64,000 nucleotides of DNA from Taudactylus pleione (taxonomy: Eukaryota; Chordata; Amphibia; Anura; Myobatrachidae), in NCBI GenBank assembly GCA_031769625.1, contig JAUIMM010000519.1, positions 7,639,501 to 7,703,500 on the forward strand, in the 5' to 3' direction. The notes beneath the pieces were generated by a model that did not search any database, was not told the origin of the DNA, and saw only the letters and a list, made by a program, of their open reading frames with translations. Of the stretch, positions 54,801 through 64,000 are shown in pieces; the stretch's first letter is position 1, and the number at the start of each line of letters is the position of its first letter. The translations under genes were made by a program, and so were the position numbers.

Positions 54801-57800
54801 TAGAGTCTGTTTTTTTTTATATATTTATATTAATGTAAACATTATTGCAGGAACATGAGATGCATCTAGAAGAGCTGAAAAAGAATGAATATGAGATAAA
54901 TCAGCTCATAGATGAGAGAGACGCACTTTATATTAAACTTCAAGACTCCATATGTAAGGTACAGCTAACAGTGTTTCATAGTTTGTGTTATTGTGCTAAA
55001 GAAATTAATGTGTTTCATGTAATTGTATAGCGCTGTTTATTATGATGGGACTATCTATCATCTATCTATCTTTATAAGATCTGTCCTGTCTCCTCAGTGC
55101 GCGTGCTGTAAAAGCTCTTCCTAATATTACTAGTGCATGTTATTATATATTTTTTTTTGCCCATTGGCTTAGTGGCTAACACATTTATTGATCACTAGAA
55201 ATGATGATCTTGTTCTGTAACATTTCATAATTTTCATTGTTTTGTAATAATTAATGTGCGATATTGGACAGTCATTGGTCACTGCATCAGCACTCTCTTC
55301 CAATACATCCATTTGCTTGTTGTATTTAGAAAAGACGGCTGCTAGGTGATGTTATTGATGGAAGTTTAAGCAATCAAACTATTAGGGATGCAGCTGCTAT
55401 ATTGGTACACTGAGCAGTGATGCAGACATCTCTAGTCATGATGAGGTAGATGAGTAGGAACATTGTCATGTTGAAATGAGTCACCTAAGTTTTCTGTAAC
55501 AAGCTGACTGACGCATTGAGTGCGTTACAGTATTATACAGCACTCCCCCTCCTCCCTTAGCTTAAAAAGAGAACACATTTTCTGGTGTTGATATTGTAGT
55601 AGAAGATTGTTAAAGGGGTGGATGGAGCCACCATTAGGCCTGGGGCACTAGGGCAGCCCATATATCAGACCTTATCTGTCAGAGAAGGGGCACAACAAGC
55701 TAATTGGCCAATTAGTTGGCTATAAGACATGACTGCCTGGACCAATAGTGGACATTAAGCTGCTTGTAAGGATCTACGATATAATCATCCCCAACAGGCA
55801 TCAATAGTCTTACCCTCTCATCTTCCCTGGAAGCTCTATGGAATAGTGCATGAGGCCAGCAGTGACTGGCTAAATAAAGAGAATACTGACCTGTTTCCTG
55901 CTTTCCTGTATTTTTTCTTATCAATGCACGGTGCACATATTCTCAAATTGGCATAGGTCACTCCCAATAGTCTTAGCTCACCTTCAGAGTTTACATAGTG
56001 TTGCAGTTGGATGTATTCCCTGAGAGGGAATTTCTCCTGAAGCTCTGTAGAAGAGCTCCACTTCTCATTGACTTCCAGTAGGCCAATCCTAGATACACTC
56101 GCTTCAGTCAATTTTTTGAGCATCTCATGGTGGAGTCTAATGGGAGGGGAGCATTTAGACATATTTTTGGGTTCTGAAATTTCCAACCTTTGAGCGTAGG
56201 GACAACGGGTGGAATTTTTATGTGCACTAGATGTCTCTCATGTGTGTCCTGAGTCTTTGTCCGGGCTGTTTGACTCTTTGCCATTGGAGCCCCCCCCTCT
56301 CTCTATCTCAATTATTCCCTATTTCTGCCACTAGGTATGTTTCCTATCTATTCTAGTAAACTGTATGTGCATTGGGTGTCTTTCCTTTATGTGGTGGCTG
56401 TCTTGTAAAGTGCATACTGTATTTGTGTTATCGGATTAAGCTCTTCAAAGTTTAGATTTTTATCTATGTATTATCTTACTTACCTGTATTATAAAGGTGA
56501 TTATCTACTTCAGAACTGTTTATATACTGTGCATTGCTCTGTTTTAATTATATACTTTGAGAAAAGACTTGAATATGTTACATCTATCTTACATCAATGC
56601 TAAGTTGGCTGCACACACTTAAGGCCAAAATGACCAAATAGACAGGGAAGCATTACGTTTTCCAAAGATGGGGTTCTAATGCCCAGATATCCCCCATCTT
56701 TTTGTCAATAAAAAACAGGAGTCCCCTTGTTTAATATGTTAAGCTTTCTAGTTTATAATATTGTAAACCTTGTTGGGCTAACAGATTATACCCACACATT
56801 GTAAACATTACTTCAACTAGCAATAAAAAAATGCTGAATATTTTTTAAAGACATACTCTAGTATGAAAATTAAGAGTAAAATATATATGCTGATTTTTTT
56901 AATGCCGAAGCAACCACCACAGTATTTCTGGTGGTGGTTATAAAAAAATATGCAGATTTATTATTAGTTACACTTACTCAGGGCTGTCTTAATGTATGGG
57001 CACACTGGACAGCTACCCAGGGCACCACGAATCTAGGGGCCTTCATTGGCTGGTACAGTACAATATTTTAATGGTCTGTATTGCCAAATGTAGCTGCACC
57101 GACTGGTCCTGGCCCGGAAAAGCCCTCCCCCATCTGATCTCTATAGGAACAGAATCCTGCATCACTGCTGAAGTGGCAGGCAGCTCATCTGTGGTTATCT
57201 CCAATGACGCTGTTGTGATGATGACGTGAATAGCCGCAGAAGCACATATTTCTGCTCACCGTCTACCGAAGTGGCGAGCAGAAATGTGCGATGAGTCGGT
57301 ACTTGGGGGGGGGGATGCACCATTGGGCACCCATTATGTTTTGACGCCCACAGAACAAATTGAATTGCCCCAATAATGCTCAAAGGTTTCTGTTGATTAA
57401 TCCTCACTTTACATCATAGATTCCCTAAGTTTGCCATTATAGTGCACATTTTAAGAATTTCCATGCTTGGGCGTAGGTGACTTAATTAGTACCTCAGTCA
57501 ATTTGTTTTAACCAACTGGACTCAAGCATGGATATTCTTAAAACCTGGACTGTAATGGCAGACTTTGGGAACCTCCTCATGTTTTTCTATGTTTAAACGT
57601 TGGTTTTGTTAAAAGTACCTATAAATGGTAAATGTTTAATTTTATTGACCCTTTGCATTTGTATTCCCGTGAATGGGTGGGTAGGGGCCCCATTGCATTG
57701 TTTTGCCCAGGGCCTACAATGCTGTTAAGACCGCACTGCACTTACAGTACTTGCAGTTTCAATAAAATTAAAAAAACTACTTTTATGGCAATTTTGGGTA

Positions 57801-60800
57801 GATTTCATTTGCCGTGTTAGAAGGAGTAAGGGGACTAGTAGCACTTTCTGAATATTCAAATTTTTCTGAAAAAAAAAATAAAAATCATTTTTGTGTGGCT
57901 ACCGATATTGATATTGGCATGTGACCAGTTCAAAAAGTGCCAAAATAATCTCAGCACAGGGATGATAAAATCCGCAAATGTACGCATGGTTTTTGTTTGT
58001 TTGTTTTGGTTAGCTGGTTTGGAGCTCTCTTTCACTCTTATTCCCTCCTATTATCTCCTTATTCTGTATCCTTTTCATTCTCACTTTCTTTGTAGCCCTC
58101 CCTAATTTTGACAGCTTCTAAAAGCAGCAGTCAGTGTGATTGAGCCTTTTATAGTGTGATCCACATGGAACATTAGAGATAGGGAAATATTTAGGGGACA
58201 GATTAGGCACAAAGTTAATGGCCATTCCTAACCCCAATTGTATTATTTTTATTATTAGGTTAGAAGACCTAATTTGTTGATTGCAGCATGATATAATATA
58301 ATGGGAGCAGGGCGGGATTTGGTCACTTGGTTTATTACTGTCACTGACAGTAATAAAACAATAAAACAAGCTGATACCTGACGACAGTCTGTCCTTCCAA
58401 AATATTCCTAATAACTTCAAAATGTTTCCACTGTACCATACTGTACACCATCTTTAGTGGAGTCCATCTTTAGTGGAGTGTGTACGGGTCACTCACTGCA
58501 TCTGCAACCCTGTCAGAGAGATGCCTCTATTAACCCGACAGGCATTTTCCAGGCCCGCTGATTGGCCAGCCCCTATGCCTGGGCGCATGCTGACTGGTCA
58601 ATCCATTTCCCAGTAACTACTGAATATTTACACTGTACCATACTGTATGCCATCTTGAGTTGAGTGTGGACGGGTAAAATATGTTCAGTGTGTCCTATTC
58701 ACACTGCACTGAGGATGGTATATAGTATGATACAATGGTAATAATTTGTAGTTACTGGGAAATTTCAGACTGACCGGAATAAAACAAGAGTCTGAGTGTC
58801 GCCCCCAGCAGTCTGCGCACGTCTTACCCACCCATACTCCACTCAAGATGGCGTCCCGTACAGTGGAGTTATTTTGTAGGTCCTGGGAAATTTCAGACTG
58901 GCGGTAATTAAGCAAGTGTCCGAATGCTGCCCCCCAATAAGGGGTGCTCCTAGGCATGTGCCTCACATGCCTAATAGGAAATTCCCCACTGATTAAAGAC
59001 TATTCTGTGTAAAAATTTGCAAAAATTGGCACCAAAATGTGGAAAAATGTTGAATATTAGTTATTCTTGTAATATTATACTAAATATGATTACCCTTAAC
59101 CAAATATGTCCTCAGTGTTCTCTCTCAATCCTGTACAGCTGGCTGTCATGTCAGGAGGGAAATCCATTCGATCTCCTGGTATACATCTGCACATTTTTGG
59201 GCTAATAGTACATTACAGTACATCTGTGGTATATAAAATAAAATACGTACAAAAAGTTATGTTCAGTGTATTCTGTTTTAGCAGAATAAAACTATTCTAC
59301 AGCAGTGTGAATTATCCAGCCCGTTGAAGACTAGTAGGGAAATGAAGACTGATGTAAGACTGTCACCAGAATCCAGAATTAAGGAGAGCAAAAGGTAAAT
59401 TTTGTAATGGCAAACTGTACCATTGCTAAATGCTGTTCTTAGCCAAACCTAATAAAGATTTTGCATGTGTTACTCTAATGGGGGGTATCCACTTGATGAT
59501 ATACAAATGACAGCACGATTACGACATTGCAATCGTGTTGTCATTTGTATAGCTAGTGATGAGCCTAGACTGAACCTGAACTTTCACTCGTTCAGTCCCG
59601 GCACATCCCTCATCCCCGCACATGCTGAACCTGACGAGATCGTCAGGTTGACCTGCATGTGCGGGCGATGTCGGATGTCAGAAGCGACCAACGGACACGC
59701 GCATCGCTAGTCGCTTCTGACCAAAACATGCACGATGCATGCGCGATTTGCAAGCGATTGCACGATAACGATGTCGTTATCGTGCAATCGCTTGGCTAAA
59801 TCGCTAAGTGGATACCCCCCATAAGGTTTTTATCTGGCCAGCGTTAGGGAACGTTGTTATCCAACAACATCACCTGCTTGTTTGGTTGTTACCATTTTGG
59901 GACTCAGAACAGTCTGTAGCTAATCTGATGCTTGGTAATTCCTCAGCAACAGGAGATGAGTGTGATGATCAGACATAGGCAGTTATGGAAAATATATTGC
60001 CCAAAATAAGCATGCAGTATGTAGCCAAAACTGTAACTATAGGCAAAGGAAATTCCCAAATTATGTAAAAATATATTATAAGTACATGATTTCCTGCAGC
60101 TATTATTTTATCAGATGGCACTCCCGGGTGCAGGCGAGAGAGGGCGAGTCTCCCAGACTGGCCGCCACTTGTGCATCCACTCGCTTACCGAGTGTATGTG
60201 GGCTGTCCGCGGGTGGGGGCATGACGTGGTTCACACCGAATCACGTCATCGTAGCCCCACCTACTGCTTTACAATGCTGGTAATCCATCTCCATTGCCGC
60301 CTTCCATGCCCCCTGCTGCGCTAACCTGCCTGCCCCCTCCCGAAATCTGCATTCACCGACACAGACCTGGCCTCGTCCCTCCTGGAAAACTTTGGGAATG
60401 GTGCGGCTTCGGGGGTGACATGCTGCGGCTTGGGGGGCTGCGAGCAAGATCACAGGACCCGTTCTGCACATGTGCAGAATGGATAATGCGGATGCGCAAA
60501 CCCTAAACCATCGGTTATGTACGCTAGCCATCGGGTTAGTGTAAATATCTGAATAAAGCCCTCAGTCTGCATTGCTGCTAAAGAGTTGTAGTCTTCACAG
60601 AAGAGTCAGCACAGGAGACCGTTGGGGAAATTGGGGTGCAGCACAGAAAAAGCTTAGTATATGCATGAAGTGGTCTTTGGGGGTCATTCAGACCCGTTCG
60701 CGAGCAAAGGACGCTCGCAAACGGGTCGATGTTGCCCCACTGCGCATGCGCACAACGGAGGGAGCTCCGTCGTGCGCATGCGCGAGACCCGGATAGCGAC

Positions 60801-61787
60801 GGGCTCTCCGTCGCTCCGGGTCTCGCACCAAAGGGGGCGTGCTGTGGATGTTGATTGACAGCACGCCCCCTTTGGTGGGCGTGCCGGGGGCGTGACTGCC
60901 AGACGGAGGCATTCCAATGGGAACGCCTACCGTCTGAGTCCAGCCCCACTGACATCAGTAATGATGTCAGTGGGAGTGATTCTGGCTCTGATAGAGCCAA
61001 AATCACTCCTGGGCTTGCGGAAGCGAGACCCTACCGCAGGGTCTCGTCGCAAGCCCGATGGTCGCGATGGTCAAAGACCATCGCGACCATCTTTTTGGCC
61101 GCTCGCATAAGCTGTGGGTGGTCACCCACAGCTATGCGAGCGGCCAGGAGGCCGCTCCAAATTCAAATCCTGATTCAGAGTGAGTGCTCTGGTCAGAGCG
61201 TTCAGCTCTGAATCAGGCCCTTTGTGTCCAGTTCTGGAACCAGGTCTGCTCTAATAGGTGTAACTGAGTCTATCTATACACTTCAAGACAAATTTGGGGC
61301 CTCTCTAAGGGAGGGTACACATCAAATGATCCTGAATCGTGGCTGACAGGACGACTGATGTACCAATACATTGCTCAACCGTACACACAGAATTATATAG
61401 CACACAACCGCACAATATATATCGTTCAGTGGCCGCATCCAGGAGCATGTTATCAGCCACAAGATTGTCACATCTGCTATGCAAAACACCAGATGTGATA
61501 ACCCGATGTTGGTGAGCTGGAGCGCGTATTCATGGGTACACATCAGACCACGTGTCTGATATGTCGCTCCAATCCGCGGAGTCGGACGACATATCGTCTA
61601 ATGTCTACCCACTCTGAGTTTGACTCACACTTATGGCAAAATAATATGTAGGATGTAGTACTATTCAGTGATAAAATAACTAAACATTTTCTACAATTCT
61701 TCTTTTAGATGTGAATGTGTTTGTCCATCCAGCCCAAATCCACCATTAAACACTTCAAGAGAATCTGAAAACGCTTCTGGACATCAG
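45070..61787 (+). CDS. FAM184B: FAM184B, seven internal exons (partial gene)
   Basis: Exons 45070-45834, 46749-46884, 46975-47123, 50310-50516, 54851-54958, 59282-59394 and 61709-61787 join into one open frame of 519 codons with consistent phases (0,1,0,0,0,2,0 at the 3' borders) and GT/AG junctions. The product is a long, charged coiled-coil. It opens with VIYSLNLKIDEYEVNILALK, the start of the conserved FAM184 domain. Later segments (LSSEMLSMKTDFEHRLQQLT, AEIKAIQTSMEAEKRQLQK, IKLQDS...QNKT) follow the order of human FAM184B more closely than FAM184A, judged from memory. The molecular function of FAM184B is poorly known. The initiator exon and the C-terminal third are outside the identified part. 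The undamaged frame across 17 kb of repeat-filled DNA says the gene is functional. Confidence 0.87.
45835..46748 (+). other. FAM184B intron
   Basis: 914 bp with a poly-T run near 46190 and a TTTTTTAG acceptor. No mobile element border is recognised. Confidence 0.8.
46749..46884 (+). CDS. FAM184B: FAM184B exon B
   Basis: 136 bp, entering in phase 0 and leaving with one extra base. It reads ELELQQKQRDQELIESRTLQ and continues to ESEIQKQT. The acceptor is TTTTTTAG/GAG and the donor is ACAG/GTAGTA. The sequence is pure coiled-coil, with no stop. Confidence 0.87.
46885..46974 (+). other. FAM184B 90-bp mini-intron
   Basis: GTAGTA...TTTTGACAG. Only 90 bp, very short beside the multi-kilobase introns that follow. 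Confidence 0.85.
46975..47123 (+). CDS. FAM184B: FAM184B exon C
   Basis: 149 bp. Together with the extra base of exon B it gives EQMKTVSNAHKAALTELTEL, followed by a Ser/Lys/Arg-rich end (SKTSASKRDSREVVSSKQ). It closes in phase 0 at AAGCAG/GTATTG. The last 18 residues are a low-complexity break in the coiled-coil. Confidence 0.85.
49051..49407 (+). repeat. 28-bp minisatellite, 13 copies
   Basis: GCATGCAAGAACAGCCAGTA plus TTTGCCCT recurs every 28 bp, thirteen times, nearly invariant except at the CCAG/ACAG/ATAC/GAGA position. Because the unit lacks stops in most frames on both strands, several 100-140 codon open frames overlap here. They are artefacts of the repeat. Confidence 0.96.
49411..49614. 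mobile_element. PIF/Harbinger-like palindromic MITE
   Basis: The ends GGGCCTTATTTATCAACGAG and CTCGTTGATAAATGAGGCCA are inverted, and the interior is a long palindrome (AGCCAATCAGCTCCCAACTG against its complement). TTA is duplicated exactly (49408-49410 and 49615-49617), the TWA target typical of PIF/Harbinger. Confidence 0.85.
50310..50516 (+). CDS. FAM184B: FAM184B exon D
   Basis: 207 bp, 69 codons, phase 0 on both sides. The acceptor is ACATCTAG/TCC and the donor is CAGAAA/GTACAG. The donor has A instead of G at the last exon base, so it is a weaker site. It encodes a basic coiled-coil containing KEAESKHLKEQIAKSREDLA and AEIKAIQTSMEAEKRQLQK, the segment most similar to human FAM184B (HLKDQL...DLVKKH...EIKSVRSSVEAERKKLQ, from memory). 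Confidence 0.88.
50793..51196. mobile_element. GGGCC-ended element (copy F), right end lost
   Basis: It starts GGGCCTGATTCAGAGCC preceded by TAA. The interior matches copy G (60679-61220) in reverse orientation, but the sequence breaks off after GTGCATGCGCACGACGGA. The last roughly 100 bp, including the terminal repeat, are missing. Confidence 0.75.
51972..53356. mobile_element. TTAA-flanked element, large copy
   Basis: TTAA borders lie at 51972-51975 and 53353-53356, with left end CCACTTGCCTGGCATGG. It is related in reverse orientation to 10951-11465 (shared CTAGGTCCCCATTATAAA complement and ends). It contains inverted GGTCGTAT/ATACGACC motifs near the left edge and a GC-rich minisatellite (52190-52780). 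At 52897-52990 there is a hairpin built on CCATCGATGG. Confidence 0.6.
52190..52785 (+). repeat. GC-rich minisatellite (about 57 and 98 bp units)
   Basis: GAGCAGCAGCCGCCGGTGAAG recurs (in two parts) with CTCTGCCGCCGGAGAAACCA and CCTGCATATACCCGGTGGCT. The last three units are about 98 bp long (starting near 52486, 52584, 52682). Earlier units are shorter and more diverged. Open frames across it are repeat-driven. Confidence 0.85.
53878..54604. mobile_element. TAGAGATGTG-ended element with nested insertion
   Basis: The outer ends TAGAGATGTGAGTGTTCGGT and ACCGAACCGCACATCTCTA are inverted. The element is split at 53995-54572 by a second one. Its halves rejoin as CATATCCGAG.../...AAATCCGAGTCAAACCG. 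Confidence 0.75.
53995..54572. mobile_element. Nested GGGACGTATTCAATTAG-ended element
   Basis: The ends GGGACGTATTCAATTAG and CTAAATGAATATAGCCC are inverted. The flanks are TAA and AAA (imperfect 3-bp duplication). The interior is rich in GCGAAAAA/TTTTTCGC inverted motifs. Confidence 0.7.
54851..54958 (+). CDS. FAM184B: FAM184B exon E
   Basis: 108 bp, 36 codons, phase 0 on both sides. The acceptor is TTATTGCAG/GAA and the donor is TGTAAG/GTACAG. It reads EHEMHLEELKKNEYEINQLI and ends ALYIKLQDSICK. In human FAM184B the equivalent stretch also runs from an acidic EVEAQLEE start to a KLQNS end (from memory), which supports the exon order. Confidence 0.88.
55700..56190 (-). pseudogene. Possible L1/Tx1-type LINE ORF2 fragment
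   Basis: A 116-codon minus-strand frame includes KWSSSTELQEKFPLREYIQLQHYV. This resembles the region after the reverse transcriptase of L1-clade ORF2 (W-x-S-F-x-x-L-x-x-x-[FY]-x-L-P...Y-L-Q-[IL]-R-x-[FY]). No reverse transcriptase motif is present, so the call is tentative. Confidence 0.4.
57417..57576. mobile_element. Old hAT-like MITE
   Basis: A relative of 32064-32249 (shared GTGACTTAATTAGTACCTCAG and GACTTTGGGAACCTCC), more diverged. Confidence 0.65.
58420..58960. repeat. Locally duplicated/inverted patch
   Basis: CACTGTACCATACTGTA(C/T)GCCATCTT occurs twice in direct orientation (58430 and 58630) and once inverted (CAAGATGGCGTCCCGTACAGTG at 58843-58864). CCATCTTTAGTGGAGT is doubled in tandem at 58449-58480. 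Confidence 0.65.
59282..59394 (+). CDS. FAM184B: FAM184B exon F
   Basis: 113 bp, phase 0 in, two bases out. The acceptor is CTGTTTTAG/CAG. A second AG three bases downstream (NAGNAG) could give a variant lacking the first Gln. It reads QNKTILQQCELSSPLKTSRE and ends in a Lys/Arg-rich stretch at AAAAG/GTAAAT. QNKT matches the human sequence at this point (from memory). Confidence 0.82.
59479..59821. mobile_element. PIF/Harbinger-like MITE (TGGGGGGTATCCACTT ends)
   Basis: The ends TGGGGGGTATCCACTT and AAGTGGATACCCCCCA are perfect inverted repeats. TAA is duplicated exactly (59476-59478 and 59822-59824), the PIF/Harbinger target. The interior has inverted GATTGCACGATAACGA and GCAATCGTG motifs. 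Confidence 0.88.
60679..61220. mobile_element. GGGCC-ended element (copy G)
   Basis: The left end GGGGGTCATTCAGACCCG is inverted relative to AGCTCTGAATCAGGCCC. TTT flanks both sides (60676-60678 and 61221-61223). The interior is strongly palindromic (GGTCTCGCACCAAAGGGGGC, TGACATCAGTAATGATGTCA and others). Confidence 0.8.
61305..61617. mobile_element. Inverted-repeat element (GGGTACACATCA ends)
   Basis: GGGAGGGTACACATCAAATG on the left is inverted relative to CGTCTAATGTCTACCC on the right. A second inner GGGTACACATCAGAC lies at 61534. The borders are approximate. Confidence 0.55.
61709..61787 (+). CDS. FAM184B: FAM184B exon G
   Basis: 79 bp. It restores phase 0 with exon F. The acceptor is TTCTTTTAG/ATG and the donor is CATCAG/GTAATG. 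It reads CECVCPSSPNPPLNTSRESE and ends NASGHQ, a Ser/Pro-rich non-helical linker. Human FAM184B also has a non-helical Ser/Glu-rich stretch after QNKT (from memory). The ATG at the exon start is not a translation start. Confidence 0.75.
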
Positions 61788-62981
61788 GTAATGTGAAGAC
61801 TATTACTTATGTCATTCTTTGGATTTCGGCTTGCATACAGCATACCTGATCTAGAGCCAAGTAGAAAGTAAAATATCCATCCCCCTGTCACACTGCACAC
61901 ACCACCTTGGCACCTAGCCACCTATGGCATAACACTGCAGGGACCCCAATTCAGCAGACAGGATGCGAAAAGCTGTCGGGTCAACCTGTGATCAGCATTA
62001 AAGAGTCAGAGCTGACCCATAAAATGACAGTGGAATAGAGGCAAGTGAGTGGAGAGCAGCTTTTGACATGAGGGAGAGTTAAGATGGAAAAATTGGTGCC
62101 TCAGGCGTCTTAATGTGGGACAGCAGAGATGGAACTGGACAGAGCGGGAGAGAGGTATAAGGGGCAGTATAGAGCAAGGGGCCGGGGTATAGAGTAGGGG
62201 GCAGGGTGGGACATACCAGATTACAGAGATGGAACAGACCCTAACCAGGGAGGACCTGCTGTGAACTGGTAAGGTAAGTATAGCAACGGGAGGGAGGAGA
62301 CGGGTCCTTTACTAGAACATTATAATCAGAGAATATTCTTTTATATAAACAGTAAAATATTTCATAGCAAAAAAAAGAAATACTTCAAAAACTGCCAAAT
62401 TCTCATAATGTGCATAGCAAGCCTGGGTGGGACACAAACGCTGGATGTCACTCCCAGTAATAGACTCATCAGTTGTCGCACAGTATCTTCCTTTTGTCTC
62501 CAGTTGCATCTGTAGACAGAAACCATTAACTTCTATTCTCTGTTGTTACAAAAATGCAGCTCTTTTCTGACCAGCTACAAATCATTGTATATAATCGAGT
62601 TAAACTCATGAAAAATCCCCCCCAAAAAGCTGACATTTTTAAATCTCTCGACTTCGCAAGACACTGACCCAATATTTTCAATGTTTTTACTAGAAAAGGT
62701 TAGATGTAATGTAGATGTAATGGGCGCAGAGTTCCCAGGTTGCCAAAAACACCCCAGAAATACTTGCTGGAAAAACAACTAAAGAATAGAGGTCCCTCTG
62801 GCTGGAGTAATAGTGCAGGTGCAGTAATCTGGCCCGAACTTTTGAGAATCAAAAATAAAATGTGAAAAAATAGAAGTGCAGGCTTACTTACCCCTTCACC
62901 CAATAGCTCCAGGCCATACAGCATCAAATCCAGTCCCATAGGGAGGGTGGGCCGGACAAATGTGTTTGTCTTTGCACAGAC
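61788..62981 (+). other. FAM184B intron or downstream DNA
   Basis: No further exon is recognised up to 64000. The sequence is low-copy looking, with no repeat border seen before 62982. Confidence 0.5.
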
Positions 62982-63017
62982 CAGAGGTTCCCAAAGTCAG
63001 TCCTCAAGGCACCCTAA

Positions 63018-63330
63018 AGCTGCATACACACGTAAAGATTTTCTCCATCCAACTAGTTGATTGGTTGGAATGAAAATCTGGTAATGTATGGGAGTAAATG
63101 ATGATCAGCAATTTGCTCCTAAATTACAGAACACAGATGAAAATGGTCATCAGACAAGTTTGTTAAATGTTTGATCTAAACAATTTGTTCAAACAACAGT
63201 TTTTGTCCATTTTCCGGCGTTTGGGAGCAAATTGCTGATTGTCATTTGCTTTCATATCTTACCAGATTTTCATTACAACCAATCACTAGTTGGATGGTTG
63301 GACAGAAAATCGTTACGTGTGTATGCAGTC
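63018..63330. mobile_element. Nested MITE 1 (AGCTGCATACACACG ends)
   Basis: The ends AGCTGCATACACACGTAA and TTACGTGTGTATGCAGTC are inverted. TAA flanks both sides (63015-63017 and 63331-63333). The interior repeats AATTTGCTC/GAGCAAATTGCTGAT inverted. Its left end matches 8509. Confidence 0.85.
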
Positions 63331-63333
63331 TAA

Positions 63334-63466
63334 AGGCCCCCATACATCAGAGATTGATTGCAGCAATTGTGCAATCTGCAATCGATTGAAAAAGGGAAAG
63401 ATTTTTATACACAATCGATTGCAAATTGCACGATGGCTGCAATCAATCTCTGATGTATGGGGGCCT
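63334..63466. mobile_element. Nested MITE 2 (AGGCCCCCATACATCAG ends)
   Basis: A 133-bp near-perfect palindrome: AGGCCCCCATACATCAGAGA and its complement around a CAATCGATTG-rich centre. TAA flanks both sides (63331-63333 and 63467-63469). Confidence 0.88.
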
Positions 63467-63813
63467 TAACAGTCCAGGTTTTAAAGATATCCATGCTTGA
63501 CCACAGGTGACTTAATTAGTAGTAGTACGTCAGTCGATTTGATTCAACCACCTGTGCTCAACCATGCATATCTCTAAAACCTGAACTGTTGGGGTGCCTC
63601 GAGGACACGTTTATTTTGCTTATTGATCAAAAGACCATATTTTTATCCAGTAGATAAACAATGAATCATGTATCACAATGTTATTAATAGAGATGAGCGA
63701 TATTGCTGCATAGCTTTGAATAAATTCCACGTAAAAAACCTTTGCACACTGTACTTGTGGATTCCCATTTCTCAGAGTGTGTGGTCTGTGAATAGAACCA
63801 TTTTGCACAGATA

Positions 63814-63912
63814 ATGGTTTATTCCAGCACAGACAATGGTTTATTCCGGCACAGACAATGGTTTATTCCAGCACAGACAATGGTTTATTCCGGCACAGAC
63901 AATGGTTTATTG
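63814..63912 (+). repeat. 22-bp tandem repeat, about five copies
   Basis: AATGGTTTATTCCAGCACAGAC, with C/G change at the CCAG/CCGG position alternating between units. Confidence 0.92.
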
Positions 63913-64000
63913 TAGAAGAAAAAAAAAACATGGTCTCCTTGCAATAGGAAAATGTACTTTACAGCCTCAACTCTTCTGACCTGTTCTCTCTGTACCATGT

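Larger units (their letters stand above)
50517..54850 (+). other. FAM184B intron with nested elements
   Basis: 4.3 kb. It holds a truncated GGGCC-ended element, a TTAA-flanked element with a GC minisatellite, and a two-layer nested element (all listed separately). 51200-51970 shows no further structure. Confidence 0.75.
54959..59281 (+). other. FAM184B intron
   Basis: 4.3 kb. It contains an L1-like relic, an old hAT-like MITE and a locally duplicated patch (listed separately). The acceptor is CTGTTTTAG. Confidence 0.75.
59395..61708 (+). other. FAM184B intron with repeats
   Basis: 2.3 kb. It holds a PIF/Harbinger-like MITE, copy G of the GGGCC-ended family and another inverted element (listed separately). 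60114-60500 is GC-rich without a clear identity. Confidence 0.75.
62982..63612. mobile_element. hAT-like MITE carrying two nested MITEs
   Basis: The left end CAGAGGTTCCCAAAGTCAG and interior GGTTTTAAAGATATCCATGC...CCTGAACTGTTGGGGTGCCT match 32064-32249. The right terminal repeat is lost after GAGGACACGTTT. Two further elements sit at one TAA inside it. Confidence 0.8.

Noticed and set aside
1..64000. CRISPR arrays, operons, bacterial or phage genes
   Set aside because: The tandem repeats lack the spacer diversity of CRISPR. The exon-intron gene and retroelement content are eukaryotic.

Overview
This window reads as vertebrate nuclear DNA from a large, repeat-rich genome, most likely an anuran amphibian. 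The taxon is an inference. It rests on the mix of Penelope-, DIRS-, Ty3/Gypsy- and Tc1-like relics and on dense short inverted-repeat transposons whose cores look frog-like. There are no prokaryotic features. The only host gene I can support is a run of seven internal exons of FAM184B (coiled-coil protein) on the + strand between 45070 and 61787. All seven exons join in frame (519 codons) with GT/AG borders. The first and last exons lie outside what I can see.

Layout. 1-2254: two Penelope-like tails carrying hammerhead-ribozyme-like motifs and (TA)n tracts, then a Tc1 transposase relic split by a near-perfect 0.5-kb-arm hairpin insertion (1092-2219). 2255-13290: AT-rich DNA with hAT-like and GGGCC-ended non-autonomous transposons, a GC-rich dispersed repeat, a gag-like relic and a TTAA-type element. 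13290-24480 (minus strand): broken MULE-like transposase fragments, interrupted by a GC-rich minisatellite block (about 14155-15130), a nearly complete but dead Ty3/Gypsy LTR retrotransposon (15767-22729) and a small inverted-repeat element (23176-23511). 25017-25550: an internally deleted Tc1/mariner-type element with an arthropod-like transposase end. 27810-42500: more inverted-repeat elements, a DIRS-like reverse transcriptase relic, a 49-bp repeat, a CCTAAC-rich tract and a 59-bp satellite. 43044-44737: a second, larger hairpin insertion of the same architecture as the first. 45070-61787: FAM184B exons, with introns loaded with minisatellites and nested transposons. 61788-64000: FAM184B intron with a three-layer nested transposon.

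The most unusual structure is the pair of hairpin insertions (1092-2219 and 43044-44737). Each is a long palindrome with 98-99% matched arms, followed by a 91-102 bp single-copy tail ending in ATTCTAT. Each is flanked by an exact 13- or 15-bp target duplication. This looks like retroposition of a fold-back RNA or cDNA, or a Penelope-like inverted copy, rather than an ordinary DNA transposon. A second recurrent theme is a family with GGGCCTGATTCAGA-like ends and exact 3-bp target duplications that are not the TWA expected of PIF/Harbinger.
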